DNA of 64,000 nucleotides, taken from NCBI GenBank assembly GCA_011526585.1, contig WYBB01000161.1, forward strand, positions 26,283-90,282, given 5' to 3'. The translations under genes and the position numbers were made by a program. This document shows, one piece after another, positions 50,860 to 61,872 of the stretch (position 1 is its first letter; each line of letters begins with the position of its first letter). The DNA comes from Deltaproteobacteria bacterium. GTDB taxonomy: Bacteria; Myxococcota_A; UBA9042; PHBI01. Below the pieces are notes generated by a model. The model searched no databases, had not been told where the DNA came from, and saw nothing but the letters and a program-made list of their open reading frames with translations.

Positions 50860-51948
50860 TCAAGGGGGCTGCGACACGACCCGGGTGTCCCTGGCGTCGA
50901 TGTGCATCGCCCCGGAGATCGCGTCGGCGAAGAGCACGTCGATGGGAAACGGCGTGCGTGCCATGAGCGAGTCGACCATGCGCGCCACCGCCAGCGCGCG
51001 GCGCACGGCCACACGCAGCCAGCGATCCACGGGGCGCTGGTCGTGCACCCCGGCGTACGGGATCAGATGATCGACGAACGCGGTCACGAGCCCCGGCGCG
51101 ATGTCGAGCGCATCGTGCAACTGACGCGGCGTGATCTCGCACGTCAGATCGCGCCACAGGTCCCAGTGCACGGAGGCATAGTGCGCACCGCGCGCAGGGA
51201 TGCGCTCGAGCGCGTCGTGCACGAAACCGATGTCGACGCTGCGCTGGCCCGCGAGGAGCGCGGCCGACGGCGCACCGCCGACGCTTATGCGCGGCGGCGG
51301 GTCGAGCGGATCGTCGTGCAGCGCGGAGAGCACCGCGATGAGGTGCTCGGTGTCGTCACGGCGCTCGCGCAGGACGCGCCACCAGCCGGCGCGCAGCTCG
51401 GCGACGGCTTCGAGCTCGGCGGCGCTGGTCTCGCGCGTCGGCGGATAGGGCCAGTCCTCGAGCGGCAGCTCGACGAACGTGAACGGGCGCGGATCCTGCA
51501 CGAGCAGGCGCGCCACGGTCGGGCACGCCGGCAGGAAGAGCGCCTCGACGAGGGCCCCGTCCGCCGACCTGGCCGCGTCGCCGGGCGGCGGGTCGGGCAG
51601 GCGCGTCACCCAGCGCGGGTAGTTGCGACACGCCGGCGCGAGCGCGTCGACCCCGCCGATGAAGTGCAGCGAGCAACCCGGCTCGACCGCCGGTTCGTCG
51701 GGCGTGGGCGCGACGAGGTGCACGCAGCGATCGCCGACGTGCTTGAACACACGCGTCTCGCCGCTCGACTCGAAGCCGCTCGTGAAGATCGCCAGGTGCG
51801 CGCGCCCGGCCGCGCTCGAAGCGAGGATCGGGGCGATGCGGGCCTCGTCTTCATGATCGCAGGGCGCGCGCAGCGGATGCTGGCAGCACACCAGCGTGCG
51901 CTGGCACGCATACGAGACGAAGGGCGCGGGCAGGCGCACGGTCGGCAT
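50860..51948 (-). CDS. Cys-cluster protein, YkgJ-like
   Basis: A 362-residue protein with ATG 51948 behind GGGGAG. The N-terminal part has Cys15, Cys21, Cys22 and Cys30, then later cysteines in CSLHF and CRNYPRW. This arrangement resembles the CxxCxxCC family (YkgJ, zinc- or iron-chelating, also seen in lysine-N-methylase-type proteins), though the spacing is not exact. The remaining 230 residues are helical, ending in AVRRALAVARMVDSLM. No signal peptide. Function is unknown. Confidence 0.55.
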   Translation of the reverse strand: MPTVRLPAPFVSYACQRTLVCCQHPLRAPCDHEDEARIAPILASSAAGRAHLAIFTSGFESSGETRVFKHVGDRCVHLVAPTPDEPAVEPGCSLHFIGGVDALAPACRNYPRWVTRLPDPPPGDAARSADGALVEALFLPACPTVARLLVQDPRPFTFVELPLEDWPYPPTRETSAAELEAVAELRAGWWRVLRERRDDTEHLIAVLSALHDDPLDPPPRISVGGAPSAALLAGQRSVDIGFVHDALERIPARGAHYASVHWDLWRDLTCEITPRQLHDALDIAPGLVTAFVDHLIPYAGVHDQRPVDRWLRVAVRRALAVARMVDSLMARTPFPIDVLFADAISGAMHIDARDTRVVSQPP

Positions 51949-52063
51949 GCGGCAAGACTCCCCTCAGCGGGAGCCCGGGTCAACCGGGTCGTCGGAGCGG
52001 CGGTGATTCAACGATTGACCTCGCGGCGCGGCCGGGGGAGCATCCGCCGCGAAGGAGCAACCG

Positions 52064-52549
52064 ATGGCGCTCGACGAGCTGTTGCAGGGTTTCCCGGTGG
52101 TCGTGACGGTGCCGGTCGCGTGGGGCGACATGGACGCCTTCCAGCACGTCAACAACACGCGATTCTTCAGGTATTTCGAAGACGCGCGCATCGCCTACTT
52201 CGAGCGCACCGGCGTGACCGATCTCTCGGGCACCTCCGGCGTCGGGCCGATCGTCGCGCACATCTCGGCCCGCTTCAAAGCGCCGCTGACCTACCCCGAC
52301 GAGGTGCAGGTCGGCTCGCGCGTCGTCAGCGTCGGCCAGCACTCCTTCAAGATGGAGCACCGGCTCGTCTCGGTGGCGCTGCACCGCGTCGCCGCGGCCG
52401 GCTTCACCGTCGTGGTCGCCTACGACTACGTCGAGGGCAAGAAGACCCTCCTGCCCGAGAGCTGGCGCCGTGCGCTCGGACGTGTGGAGAATTGTGACTT
52501 CCAGCCCATCCCGGACGACGAGCTCAACGACGGCGCGAACGACCGGTAG
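52064..52549 (+). CDS. Acyl-CoA thioesterase, 4HBT type
   Basis: A 161-residue single-hotdog protein with ATG 52064 behind GAAGGAG. The active-site motif WGDMDAFQHVNNTRFFRYFEDAR is the classic 4-hydroxybenzoyl-CoA thioesterase / YbgC signature, with the catalytic Asp in DMDAFQHVNN. The substrate is likely a short or medium acyl-CoA. The gene stands alone, divergent from the Cys-cluster gene. Confidence 0.9.
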   Translation: MALDELLQGFPVVVTVPVAWGDMDAFQHVNNTRFFRYFEDARIAYFERTGVTDLSGTSGVGPIVAHISARFKAPLTYPDEVQVGSRVVSVGQHSFKMEHRLVSVALHRVAAAGFTVVVAYDYVEGKKTLLPESWRRALGRVENCDFQPIPDDELNDGANDR

Positions 52550-52579
52550 ATTTCCATTTTATTACAACAGGTTGGGCGC

Positions 52580-52592
52580 GTTGCCAGGCAAC
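52580..52592. other. 13-bp palindrome
   Basis: GTTGCC-a-GGCAAC, a perfect inverted repeat with a one-base centre, in the 96-base gap between the thioesterase stop and the lipoprotein start. It could be an operator for the lipoprotein gene. Nothing confirms it. Confidence 0.3.
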
Positions 52593-52645
52593 CGGGCCGG
52601 CCTCTCTGCAACTTTGTCTTTCGCGGCCGATTGGAAATGGTTATC

Positions 52646-53710
52646 ATGCGACACGTCATCCACTTGATTGCGGCGGCAGCGGTCGCCCAGGCGTGTGGCA
52701 CGCCAGAAAGCAACGGGAGCGCAGGGCCGGACGGTTCGGACGCCGGCGCGGACGCGCTCGTGCCCGGTGGGGATGCGGGCGCCGACGGCGGCACCGAAGC
52801 CATTGATCCTGATGAGGATCTCGACTTCGACGAGGTCGCGGACACGCACGACAACTGCCCCGGGCTCTTCAACCCCGACCAGGCCGATCGCGACGGCGAC
52901 GGGCTCGGCGACGTCTGCGACGGCGAAGACGACGACCGCGACGCCGACGGCGTGCCCAACGTGGCCGACCCGTTCCCCGACGACCCGGCCCGCCCCGGGG
53001 TGGTCTTGACCAACACCGTGTACGCGCACACCGCGAGCGAGCTCTACATGTTCGGGGTCAAGGGCGAGCTGCAGGTCGAGCTCGTCGGCGCCTTCGACTT
53101 CCCCTCCGACGCGAGCGACCCGCGCATGACCGACATCGCCGTCGATCGCTACGGGGTCATGTGGGGGATCGGCTTCGCCGACGTCTTCGTCATCGAGCCG
53201 AAGACCGCCGAGTGCTGGCGGATCGCCGCGCTTCCCCAGGACTTCAATGGGCTCACCCTGGTGCCGCGCGAGGTCCTCGGCGCGGAGGCGGACGCGCTGA
53301 TCGGCGTCGACCTCGAGGGCGGCTGGTGGCGACTCGACCTCGTGCACCAGGGCGGCGTGGCGCGTCTGCAGACGACGCTCATCGGGCAGTACGGCACGAG
53401 CTGGGGCTCGAGCGGCGACGCCTTCTCGATCGCCGGGGTCGGCACCTACGCGACCGTCGACCGCGGCGCGTTCGAGACGGACCATCTGGTCGAGGTCGAC
53501 CCGCTCAGCGGGCGCGTGACCTCGATCGTCACGGCGCTGTCCGGCTACACCGACGTGTGGGGGCTGGCCGGCTGGTCGGGGCGCGTCTACGCGTTCGACG
53601 AGCGCGGCGAGGTCCTGGTGATCGACCTCGCCACCGGCGCGATCATCGCGCGCAAGGCCACCGGCAAGGCGTGGTGGGGCGCGGGCGTGCGCACGGTGCT
53701 CGACGAGTGA
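52646..53710 (+). CDS. Lipoprotein with thrombospondin type 3-like repeat and possible beta-propeller
   Basis: A 354-residue lipoprotein (lipobox AQAC, Cys17). ATG 52646 is chosen because it starts the signal peptide; two upstream in-frame codons also exist. Residues about 45-95 carry DTHDNCPGLFNPDQADRDGDGLGDVCD, a Ca2+-binding thrombospondin type 3-like segment. Residues 110-354 are beta-rich, with WGIGFADVFVIEP, WGLAGWSGRVYAFDERGEV and similar strands, suggesting a propeller. It lies directly before a kinase gene. The role is unknown. Confidence 0.6.
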   Translation: MRHVIHLIAAAAVAQACGTPESNGSAGPDGSDAGADALVPGGDAGADGGTEAIDPDEDLDFDEVADTHDNCPGLFNPDQADRDGDGLGDVCDGEDDDRDADGVPNVADPFPDDPARPGVVLTNTVYAHTASELYMFGVKGELQVELVGAFDFPSDASDPRMTDIAVDRYGVMWGIGFADVFVIEPKTAECWRIAALPQDFNGLTLVPREVLGAEADALIGVDLEGGWWRLDLVHQGGVARLQTTLIGQYGTSWGSSGDAFSIAGVGTYATVDRGAFETDHLVEVDPLSGRVTSIVTALSGYTDVWGLAGWSGRVYAFDERGEVLVIDLATGAIIARKATGKAWWGAGVRTVLDE

Positions 53711-53713
53711 ACG

Positions 53714-53722
53714 TGCTATGCT
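53714..53722 (+). promoter_or_regulatory. Extended -10 promoter of the periplasmic-sensor kinase
   Basis: TGC followed by TATGCT (53717-53722). The same TGCTA core occurs at 24,150 and 19,245. Leader of about 24 bases with AGAGGTGAG before ATG 53753. Confidence 0.4.
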
Positions 53723-53752
53723 CGCGTGCAGACACGGCGAGCAGAGGTGAGC

Positions 53753-55693
<1,941 letters not shown>

Positions 55694-55729
55694 GGCGCGG
55701 ACGCATGAACCCGTTCGCCGACGGCCCGA

Positions 55730-57754
55730 TCAGAGGAGGCGGACCGGCAGGTTCACCTGCATCGTCGGCTCCTTGAACTTGCCGAAGGTCGTCTCCTTGA
55801 TGACGCTCACGACGCAGCGCTGAACGTCGGGCGAGGTGCCGCCGCCGTCGGAGACGCGCGCCGACTGCACGACGCCGGACGACGAGATCACGAACTGGGT
55901 CTGCACGGTGACCGACCCGGTCGCGTTCGAGATCATGCCGCCGCAGCGCCCGAAGCGCCCCTTGATCGTGTTGCGCACCGCCGCCGCCGAGAGCTTGTCG
56001 GGCAGGGACGAGTCCTTGCTGCCGGTGTCCTTGGTCTCGGTCTTGTCGCCGCTGTTGAGCTTGGCCAGGAGGTCGTTGACCTTGGCGGTGTTGCCGGGGT
56101 TCGTCGCCGGCGCGGGCGCGGGCGCCACGACCACCTCCTTGGGCTTGTCGCGCTCGCGCTCCTCGGGCTTCTTCGCCTCGACCTTCGTTCGCTCGGGCTT
56201 CTTCGTGTCGGCCTTGGGCTTGTCCTCGACCTTGGCGACCGCCGCGGGCTTGGGCGCCTCGACCTTGGCCTCGGTCTCGGGCTTGGCCTCGCCTTCGGCC
56301 TTCGCCTCACCTTCGGCCTTGGCCTCACCTTCGGCCTTGGCCTCGCCTTCGGCCTTGGCCTCGCCTTCGACCTTCGCCTCGTCCTTGACCGGCTCGGTTG
56401 CGCCCGCGCCGGGCTCCGCCGGCGCCGCGCCATCGACCTTGGCGACCTCTTGACCCTTGTCGGTCGCCTCGTCCTTCTTGTCGGCCGCCTCGGCCGCCGG
56501 CTTGCCTTCGGTCGTGCCCGGGGTCCGCTCGCTCGACGCGATGACCGGCGGCGGGGGCGAGGTCGGATCGGGGTCCTTGCCCGACGACAGGATCAGCGCG
56601 ATCGCCACGCCGCCCACCAGGAGCAGCGCCGCCGCCGCGAGGATCCACGGACCCATCCCACGCTTGCGCTCGACGATGGGGATCGTCATCGCGGCCGGGC
56701 CCGTGCGCGGCGCGAGCACCAGGTTCGGCGTGGACGCCCCGAACGGATCGTCACCGCCGCTTCGCTTCTCGTTGGTCGCGATCGCCTTGATGTCGATGAG
56801 GCCCGACGTGTCGGTCACGAACTGCTCGCTGCCGGCGCGCCCGCCCTTCTTGCCCTCTTCACGCCCGAGCTCGTCGAGGCTGAAGAGCACCGACGACTGC
56901 CGCCGCCCGTGCACGCCCGCGATGTCCTCGCCCTCGGCCGCCGGCGTGCCCGCGAAGATGTCCTCCTCGCTCCCGCTCGCGCTGCCTCCGACCGCGAAGA
57001 TGTCCGACCCGGACGCCGCCGAGGCGCCCGTGGTCGAGCTCGCCACGCCCCCGAGGAGCCCCGAGTCCTTCGCCGCCGCGCTGGCCACGACCGGCGCCGC
57101 CACCGCCTGAGCCGCCGCCATCACTGCGGTCGGCGTCGGCTTCTTCGCCTCGCTCGCCGCCGGCTCGGCCCTCGCCGCCGGAGCAGGCGCAGCTGGTTCG
57201 GCGGCCCGCCCCGCGAAAGGCGCAGCTGGTTCGGCGGCCCGCCCCGCGAAAGGCGCAGCTGGATCGGCGGCCCGCCCCGCGAAAGGCGCAGCTGGATCGG
57301 CGGCCCTGGCCGGCGCCGGCACCGCGACCTTGTCCTTCTTCGGCGTGCGCTGCGTGCCGGTCGGACCGGCCGCCGCGCCTGCGGCTTGGACCGGGATCGC
57401 CTCGACGATGGTGTCGCCCGAGAGCTCCTCCTCCTCGTCCACGCTGTCGAGCGCGCTGTGCACGGCCTTCATGTCCGCGGGCGAGGTGAAGGCGGTGTCC
57501 TCCTCGACGAAGTCCTCCGGGCTGCCGTCTCCCTCGAGCCCGGCGACCAGCGGCTTGAGCGTCGGCGCGTCACCGAGGTGCACCCAATTGTCCATGCCCG
57601 GCTGCCAGACGTACGTCTCGGCGCTGATCTCGCCCGAGGCCAGGAGCTTCGCGATCGTCGTGCGTGGCACCGGCCCCTTGCGCTCACTGCCGACCGCATA
57701 ATGCCACAGGTCGTTCGAGCCGCCGCCATCCACTCGTTGTGCTGCTGTCATCGT
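55730..57754 (-). CDS. GYF_2 / AgmX-type membrane protein with TonB-like C-terminal domain
   Basis: A 674-residue protein with ATG 57754 preceded by GGAAGGA, matching a predicted mRNA start near 57,788. Order: GYF_2 domain (about 14-62; WHYAVGSERKGPV and YVWQPGMDNWV); Ala/Pro linker with four 11-residue near-repeats; a single transmembrane helix (about 372-393); a long Lys/Glu/Ala stalk with six-residue repeats (KAEGEA); and a C-terminal domain of about 90 residues with GRFGRCGGMISNATGSVTVQTQFVI and TTFGKFKEP, the AgmX/PglI C-terminal domain. In Myxococcus, AgmX relatives link to gliding motility or secretion. It is convergent with the kinase gene. Confidence 0.75.
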   Translation of the reverse strand, partial: TMTAAQRVDGGGSNDLWHYAVGSERKGPVPRTTIAKLLASGEISAETYVWQPGMDNWVHLGDAPTLKPLVAGLEGDGSPEDFVEEDTAFTSPADMKAVHSALDSVDEEEELSGDTIVEAIPVQAAGAAAGPTGTQRTPKKDKVAVPAPARAADPAAPFAGRAADPAAPFAGRAAEPAAPFAGRAAEPAAPAPAARAEPAASEAKKPTPTAVMAAAQAVAAPVVASAAAKDSGLLGGVASSTTGASAASGSDIFAVGGSASGSEEDIFAGTPAAEGEDIAGVHGRRQSSVLFSLDELGREEGKKGGRAGSEQFVTDTSGLIDIKAIATNEKRSGGDDPFGASTPNLVLAPRTGPAAMTIPIVERKRGMGPWILAAAALLLVGGVAIALILSSGKDPDPTSPPPPVIASSERTPGTTEGKPAAEAADKKDEATDKGQEVAKVDGAAPAEPGAGATEPVKDEAKVEGEAKAEGEAKAEGEAKAEGEAKAEGEAKPETEAKVEAPKPAAVAKVEDKPKADTKKPERTKVEAKKPEERERDKPKEVVVAPAPAPATNPGNTAKVNDLLAKLNSGDKTETKDTGSKDSSLPDKLSAAAVRNTIKGRFGRCGGMISNATGSVTVQTQFVISSSGVVQSARVSDGGGTSPDVQRCVVSVIKETTFGKFKEPTMQVNLPVRLL
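56285..56378 (-). repeat. In-frame 18-bp repeat array encoding KAEGEA
   Basis: About five 18-bp units in the AgmX/GYF gene encode a Glu/Lys/Ala stalk, probably a charged alpha-helix crossing the periplasm. Confidence 0.85.
57183..57305 (-). repeat. Tandem 33-bp repeat encoding an 11-residue Ala/Pro motif
   Basis: Three full 33-bp units (57,204, 57,237 and 57,270) with partial copies at each end, inside the AgmX/GYF linker, each encoding AAxPAAPFAGR. The third-codon variant at the unit ends (gat or gtt) distinguishes copies. Thirty-one bases of the unit also occur once in the neighbouring kinase gene. Confidence 0.85.
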
Positions 57755-57794
57755 CGAAATGTCCTTCCGGGTCTGGTCCCCCATCCCGGGCGAG

Positions 57795-57800
57795 ATTGTA
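57795..57800 (-). promoter_or_regulatory. -10 element of the AgmX/GYF gene
   Basis: TACAAT on the minus strand (57795-57800) in an AT-rich stretch (57,791-57,840); no good -35. Initiation near 57,788 favours the ATG at 57754 over upstream in-frame ATG 57784. Confidence 0.4.
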
Positions 57801-57894
57801 CCTGGATGTACGCTCACGGACTATATTGGATCTGTTTACGGACCCACAAGGGCACCCCTCGCGGCACGCTCCGCGCCCCCCGCGCGCGATCCTC

Positions 57895-59235
57895 TCACGC
57901 GCCGCCACGCCGCAGCCGATGCCGCAACGCCGCGCGCCACACCGGCTCGAGGTCGCCAACCACGGTGAGCTGGGCCTTCTTCCGGTCGAGGTGCGCGCGC
58001 ACCGCGTGCATCAGCGCCTCGGGTGTAACCGCCAGCGTACGCCGCCATCGCCCCGCGATCCCACCGCTGCCTTGGGGCAGGAGCTCGGCGAGCCCGTGCC
58101 AGTAGGCCGCCTGTCCGGTCGAGTCGGCCAGGCTCGCCGCCTCGAGCTCGATGCGCCCACGCATGCGCGCGAGCTCCGCCTCCGCCGCCGGCTCACGCAC
58201 GAGCTCGTCGAGCACCTCGCAGATCGCGTCGAGCACCTGCACCGCCTGCGCCGGTCTCGTCTGCGTCGCGACGGTGAAGACCGAGTGCCCCGCGTAGACC
58301 TCCAGGTCGGCGCCCGCGTGGTAGGCCAGCCCGAGCTGGTCGACCACCCGGTGTCGCAGGCGCGCGCAGGTCCCGTCGTCGAGCAGGCGCTGCGCGAGCA
58401 GGAGCGCCGGCCAGTCGGGGTCCGCCTCCGCCGGCAGCACCCACGAGAGCTGCAGATCGACCTGCGGGCCCGAGTGTCGCGTGTGCTCGAACGCCGGCAG
58501 ATCCTCGCGCACCTTCGCCGGCTGGGGCATCGTCGCCTCACCGGGCGCGAGCTCGCCGAAGGCCGCGCGCGCGGCGGCCACCACCCGCTCGGCCACCACG
58601 GGGCCGGCGATCGAGAGCACCATGTTGCGCGCGCCGTAGTGCCGCTCATGCCAGCGCCGGCAGTCGCTCTCCTTGAAACGCTTCACCCCGGCGAGCGTGC
58701 CGCCGACCTTGAGCCCCATCGACGACCCTGGGAAGAGCTTCATCTTCGACAGGTTGTCGGGATCGATGTCGCGCCCGCGCGCGTCGATCTCGTCCTGCAG
58801 CTCTTCGGCGATGATGCGCTGCTCGACCTCGACCCCGGCGAAGGTCGGGCTCGCCATCATCGCGCCGACGATCCCCATCATCGCCTCCAGGCGCTCGGGC
58901 AGGCACACCGCCTCGAAGGTGGTGAAGTCGGGCCCGGTCGCCGCGTCGAGCGCCGTGCCGACGCTCTCGATCGCGACGTTGAGGCTGTGCGTGTCGGGAT
59001 AGCGCGCGCACCCCCGGAAGAGCACGTGCTCGAGCAGGTGCGAGAGCCCGTTGTCCGCCGGGTCCTCGTAACGCGAGCCGACGCGCACGAAGAGCACGAG
59101 CGAGGCCAGCGACAAGTGCGGTTGCGGCGTCACCACGACCACCAGCCCGTTGTCGAGCACGACACGCGTCGCGCGCGGAAGCCCCGGCGTGCGCACGCCC
59201 GCATCCTCGGTCTGTCCCACCGCCCCTTCGCTCAT
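57895..59235 (-). CDS. M16 family zinc metallopeptidase
   Basis: A 446-residue single M16 unit; GTG 59274 would extend it by 13 residues. The inverted zinc motif is present: GLSHLLEHVLF (HxxEH), with the third ligand Glu in EELQDEIDARG. The remainder is the second, non-catalytic half with HRVVDQLGLAY near the usual RxxDxLGLAY motif. Bacterial M16 peptidases often come in catalytic/inactive pairs; here there is one gene of about half the length of pitrilysin. It is probably cytosolic, since no signal peptide is visible. Substrate is unknown. Confidence 0.85.
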   Translation of the reverse strand: MSEGAVGQTEDAGVRTPGLPRATRVVLDNGLVVVVTPQPHLSLASLVLFVRVGSRYEDPADNGLSHLLEHVLFRGCARYPDTHSLNVAIESVGTALDAATGPDFTTFEAVCLPERLEAMMGIVGAMMASPTFAGVEVEQRIIAEELQDEIDARGRDIDPDNLSKMKLFPGSSMGLKVGGTLAGVKRFKESDCRRWHERHYGARNMVLSIAGPVVAERVVAAARAAFGELAPGEATMPQPAKVREDLPAFEHTRHSGPQVDLQLSWVLPAEADPDWPALLLAQRLLDDGTCARLRHRVVDQLGLAYHAGADLEVYAGHSVFTVATQTRPAQAVQVLDAICEVLDELVREPAAEAELARMRGRIELEAASLADSTGQAAYWHGLAELLPQGSGGIAGRWRRTLAVTPEALMHAVRAHLDRKKAQLTVVGDLEPVWRAALRHRLRRGGA

Positions 59236-59308
59236 GCCAAGGACCCCATCGTCACCCCACGTCTCCACCGCCACCGTGCACCTTCCCGCCTCGACCCGAC
59301 CGATGCGC

Positions 59309-60646
59309 TCACTCCTCGCCGGCCTCGCCGACGGTCACCGCCGGCATGCGCTCACGCAGCCGCGCGACGTACTCCGCGAGATCGCTCGTATCCGGTACGA
59401 TAGTGATATCACTTGGATTTCTCTGCATCAGCTGGGCGTCCTCGCCGAGCTCCACCGCGCGCAGCGCCTGCTGATATTCGTCGATCGTCAGATCGTCCTC
59501 GCGCATGCCCGACGACCCGAACAGCGTCGCGTACGCCTGCGCGACGATCGTCATCGCCTGCGCGATCCCCGGGTTGGCCTCGCGCACGTCCCACCCGTCG
59601 GGATCGAGCGCGCGCAGGACCTCCTCGAGCCCGGCCGCCACCACCCCCGCGCGCTCCGGCCGCCGCTCGGGATCGCGCTCGAGGCAGCGCATGATCCAGT
59701 CCGAGAGCGCCCGCGGCACCGGCGCCACCTCGGCCGGCGGCTCGACCTCCGCGGCCTCGACGCGCTCGAGCGTCTCGAGCACGCTCTCACGCTTGAACAG
59801 GCGCTGCCCACACGCGAGCTCCCACAGGATCACCCCGAGCGAGAAGAGATCGCTCCGACCCGAGAGCGGCTTTCGCCGCACCTGCTCCGGGCTCATGTAG
59901 GCGTGCTTGCCCTTGACCACGCCGGTCTTGGTGCGCCCCTCGCTGCCGGCGTACTTCGCGATCCCGAAGTCGATGAGCTTCACCTCGCCGGTCGCGCTCA
60001 TCATCAGGTTCTGCGGCGAGACGTCGCGGTGCACGATCTCCAGCGGCTTGCCGTCGACGACGACGTGGTGCGCGTAGTCCAGCGCGTGCGCCGCCTGGAT
60101 CCCGATCGCCGAGACCAGCTCGGCCGACGCGGGCTCGCCCCGCTCACCGAGCACGCGCATGAGCTCCTGCAGGTCGACCCCGTATACGTACTCCATCGCC
60201 AGGTAGTTCGTGCCGAAGGACGCCCCGGCGCTCTCGCCCGCCGCATGCTGGGACGAGCCACCGACCTGGCCGACCTCGTAGATGCGCGCGATCAGCGGGT
60301 GGTCGAGCAGCGCGACCAGCTTGCTCTCGGCGATGAAGTGCGCCAGCAGCTCCGGGTCCTCCTCGGCGTGGGGCAAGAGGCGCTTGATCGCGACGATCTT
60401 CTCGAAGCCCATCGGACCGAAGGCCTTGGCCTTGAAGATCTCCGCGCTGCCGCCGACCGAGACCCGCCGGATCAACTGGTAGCGCCCGAAGCGCACCGCC
60501 GGCCGTCGCACGCGCGACACGTCGGACGCCTCACCGGGCGCGGGTGCGGTCGGCTCGCGCGCCTTCCTGGCGCGGTCGCTCTCGGCGTCGAGCGTCAGCA
60601 CCTCGTCGCGCTGCGCCTGGTCGGGATCGGGAGGGCTGGACGTCAT
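59309..60646 (-). CDS. Cytosolic Ser/Thr protein kinase
   Basis: A 445-residue protein. Kinase domain about 53-330 with RRVSVGGSAEIF (loop), AIKRLLP, HRDVSPQN, IDFGIAK and GKHAYMSPEQ. The HRDVSPQN form of the catalytic loop is typical of myxobacterial kinases. The Gly-rich loop is VGGSAE, less canonical than GxGxxG. The C-terminal part (about 340-445) is helical with no membrane segment. It lies 31 bases upstream of the dnaJ stop on the same strand, so it is the gene downstream of dnaJ. Confidence 0.85.
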   Translation of the reverse strand: MTSSPPDPDQAQRDEVLTLDAESDRARKAREPTAPAPGEASDVSRVRRPAVRFGRYQLIRRVSVGGSAEIFKAKAFGPMGFEKIVAIKRLLPHAEEDPELLAHFIAESKLVALLDHPLIARIYEVGQVGGSSQHAAGESAGASFGTNYLAMEYVYGVDLQELMRVLGERGEPASAELVSAIGIQAAHALDYAHHVVVDGKPLEIVHRDVSPQNLMMSATGEVKLIDFGIAKYAGSEGRTKTGVVKGKHAYMSPEQVRRKPLSGRSDLFSLGVILWELACGQRLFKRESVLETLERVEAAEVEPPAEVAPVPRALSDWIMRCLERDPERRPERAGVVAAGLEEVLRALDPDGWDVREANPGIAQAMTIVAQAYATLFGSSGMREDDLTIDEYQQALRAVELGEDAQLMQRNPSDITIVPDTSDLAEYVARLRERMPAVTVGEAGEE

Positions 60647-60677
60647 CGGGCTCGGTCCACCCTATCAGAGTTGGGAC

Positions 60678-61742
60678 TCAGAGACCGCTCGCCTTGAGCT
60701 TCTGCACCAGCTCGAGCTGCTCGCGCGTCAGCGTCGTCGGCACCACCAGGTTGAGCGTGACGAACTGATCGCCGTGGCCCGCCCCGTCCAGACGCGGCAT
60801 GCCGCGGTTGCGCAGGCGCAGCACCGTGCCGTGCTGGGTGCCCGGCGGCACGTGCACACGCTCCTCGCCGGTGACGGTCGGCACGGTCAGCTCGTCGCCG
60901 AGCGCCGCCTGCGCGAAGCTCAGGTCGCGCTGCAGGTGCACGTGCGCGCCGTCGCGCTTGAAGAACGGGTGCGCATCGACCTGCACCAGGATGTGCAGAT
61001 CCCCACGCTGCCCGCCGGGTCCGCCGGTCTCACCCTCGCTCGGCACGCGCATGCGCATGCCGTCGTCGATGCCGGCCGGGATCTTCACCGAGAGCGTGCG
61101 CTGCACGCGCTTGACGCCATGGCCCGCGCAGTCCCCGCACTTGTCCTTGACCGTCTCGCCCGTGCCCTGACACACGGGGCAGGTCGTCTGGACCATGAAG
61201 AAGCCCTGCTGGCGCGCGATGCGCCCTTGCCCGCCGCAGGTCTTGCACTTCTGCGGCTTGGTGCCCGGCTTGGCGCCGCTGCCGGTGCAGGTGCCGCAGA
61301 CGTCGTGGCGGTCATAGGTGACGTCGGTCTTCTTGCCGCTGACCGCTTCCTCGAAGCTGATGCGCACGGCGACCTGCAGGTCGGAGCCGCGCCGCGGTCC
61401 GCGCGAGCCGCCGCCCTGCCGCCCGAAGAGCTCGCCGAGCATGTCGCCGATGTCGCCGAAGCGCGAGAAGATGTCCTCGAAGCTGCCGCCGTGGAAGCCC
61501 CCCGGCGCGCCCGCGCCGTCGAACGCGGCGTGCCCGAAACGATCATATTGAGCGCGCTTGTCCTCGTCGGAGAGCACGCTGTAGGCCTCGTTGATCTCCT
61601 TGAACTTGTTCTCGGCCGCCGGATCGTTGGGGTTCTTGTCGGGATGATACTTCATCGCGAGCTTGCGGAACGCGTTCTTGATCGCGCTCTGATCGGCGTC
61701 GCGTGCGACCCCGAGGACATCGTAGTAGTCGGATTTGCCCAT
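60678..61742 (-). CDS. dnaJ: Chaperone DnaJ
   Basis: A 354-residue co-chaperone. J-domain 1-70 with YHPDKNPND (HPD), then a Gly/Phe region, then four CxxCxGxG zinc motifs (CGTCTGSG, CKTCGGQG, CPVCQGTG, CGDCAGHG), then the peptide-binding C-terminal domain. It stimulates DnaK ATPase and binds unfolded protein. ATG 61742 gives the canonical KSDYYDVLGV start. No dnaK or grpE is adjacent. The kinase gene follows in the same direction. Confidence 0.95.
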   Translation of the reverse strand: MGKSDYYDVLGVARDADQSAIKNAFRKLAMKYHPDKNPNDPAAENKFKEINEAYSVLSDEDKRAQYDRFGHAAFDGAGAPGGFHGGSFEDIFSRFGDIGDMLGELFGRQGGGSRGPRRGSDLQVAVRISFEEAVSGKKTDVTYDRHDVCGTCTGSGAKPGTKPQKCKTCGGQGRIARQQGFFMVQTTCPVCQGTGETVKDKCGDCAGHGVKRVQRTLSVKIPAGIDDGMRMRVPSEGETGGPGGQRGDLHILVQVDAHPFFKRDGAHVHLQRDLSFAQAALGDELTVPTVTGEERVHVPPGTQHGTVLRLRNRGMPRLDGAGHGDQFVTLNLVVPTTLTREQLELVQKLKASGL

Positions 61743-61791
61743 CGATGCTCGCCCGGATTGGATCGAATCGGCTGGTTCGAATCGGCGCGGG

Positions 61792-61819
61792 ACCATAGCG
61801 ACCTTGCGCCGGTAATCAA
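61792..61819 (-). promoter_or_regulatory. dnaJ: Promoter of dnaJ
   Basis: TTGATT (61814-61819), a 16-bp spacer and TATGGT (61792-61797) on the minus strand. The leader of about 43 bases contains two direct copies of a 9-base word (61763-61771 and 61777-61785). No CIRCE element is visible. Confidence 0.55.
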
Positions 61820-61837
61820 GCACAAAGCCTGCCGAGG

Positions 61838-61866
61838 TTGAGACCGCGCGCGTCCCGACATACGAT
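61838..61866 (+). promoter_or_regulatory. Promoter of the Cys-repeat lipoprotein gene
   Basis: TTGAGA (61838-61843), a 17-bp spacer and TACGAT (61861-61866). Initiation near 61,873 would coincide with the GTG start of the gene, so the message may be leaderless. Divergent from the dnaJ promoter; the two -35 elements are 18 bp apart. Confidence 0.5.
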
Positions 61867-61872
61867 GCGCCG

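Noticed and set aside
50405..51070. Ser-rich open frame on the plus strand
   Set aside because: The Ser run is the reverse of the Asp/Glu codons of the hyperacidic gene. It also continues across the adjacent minus-strand gene without any domain.
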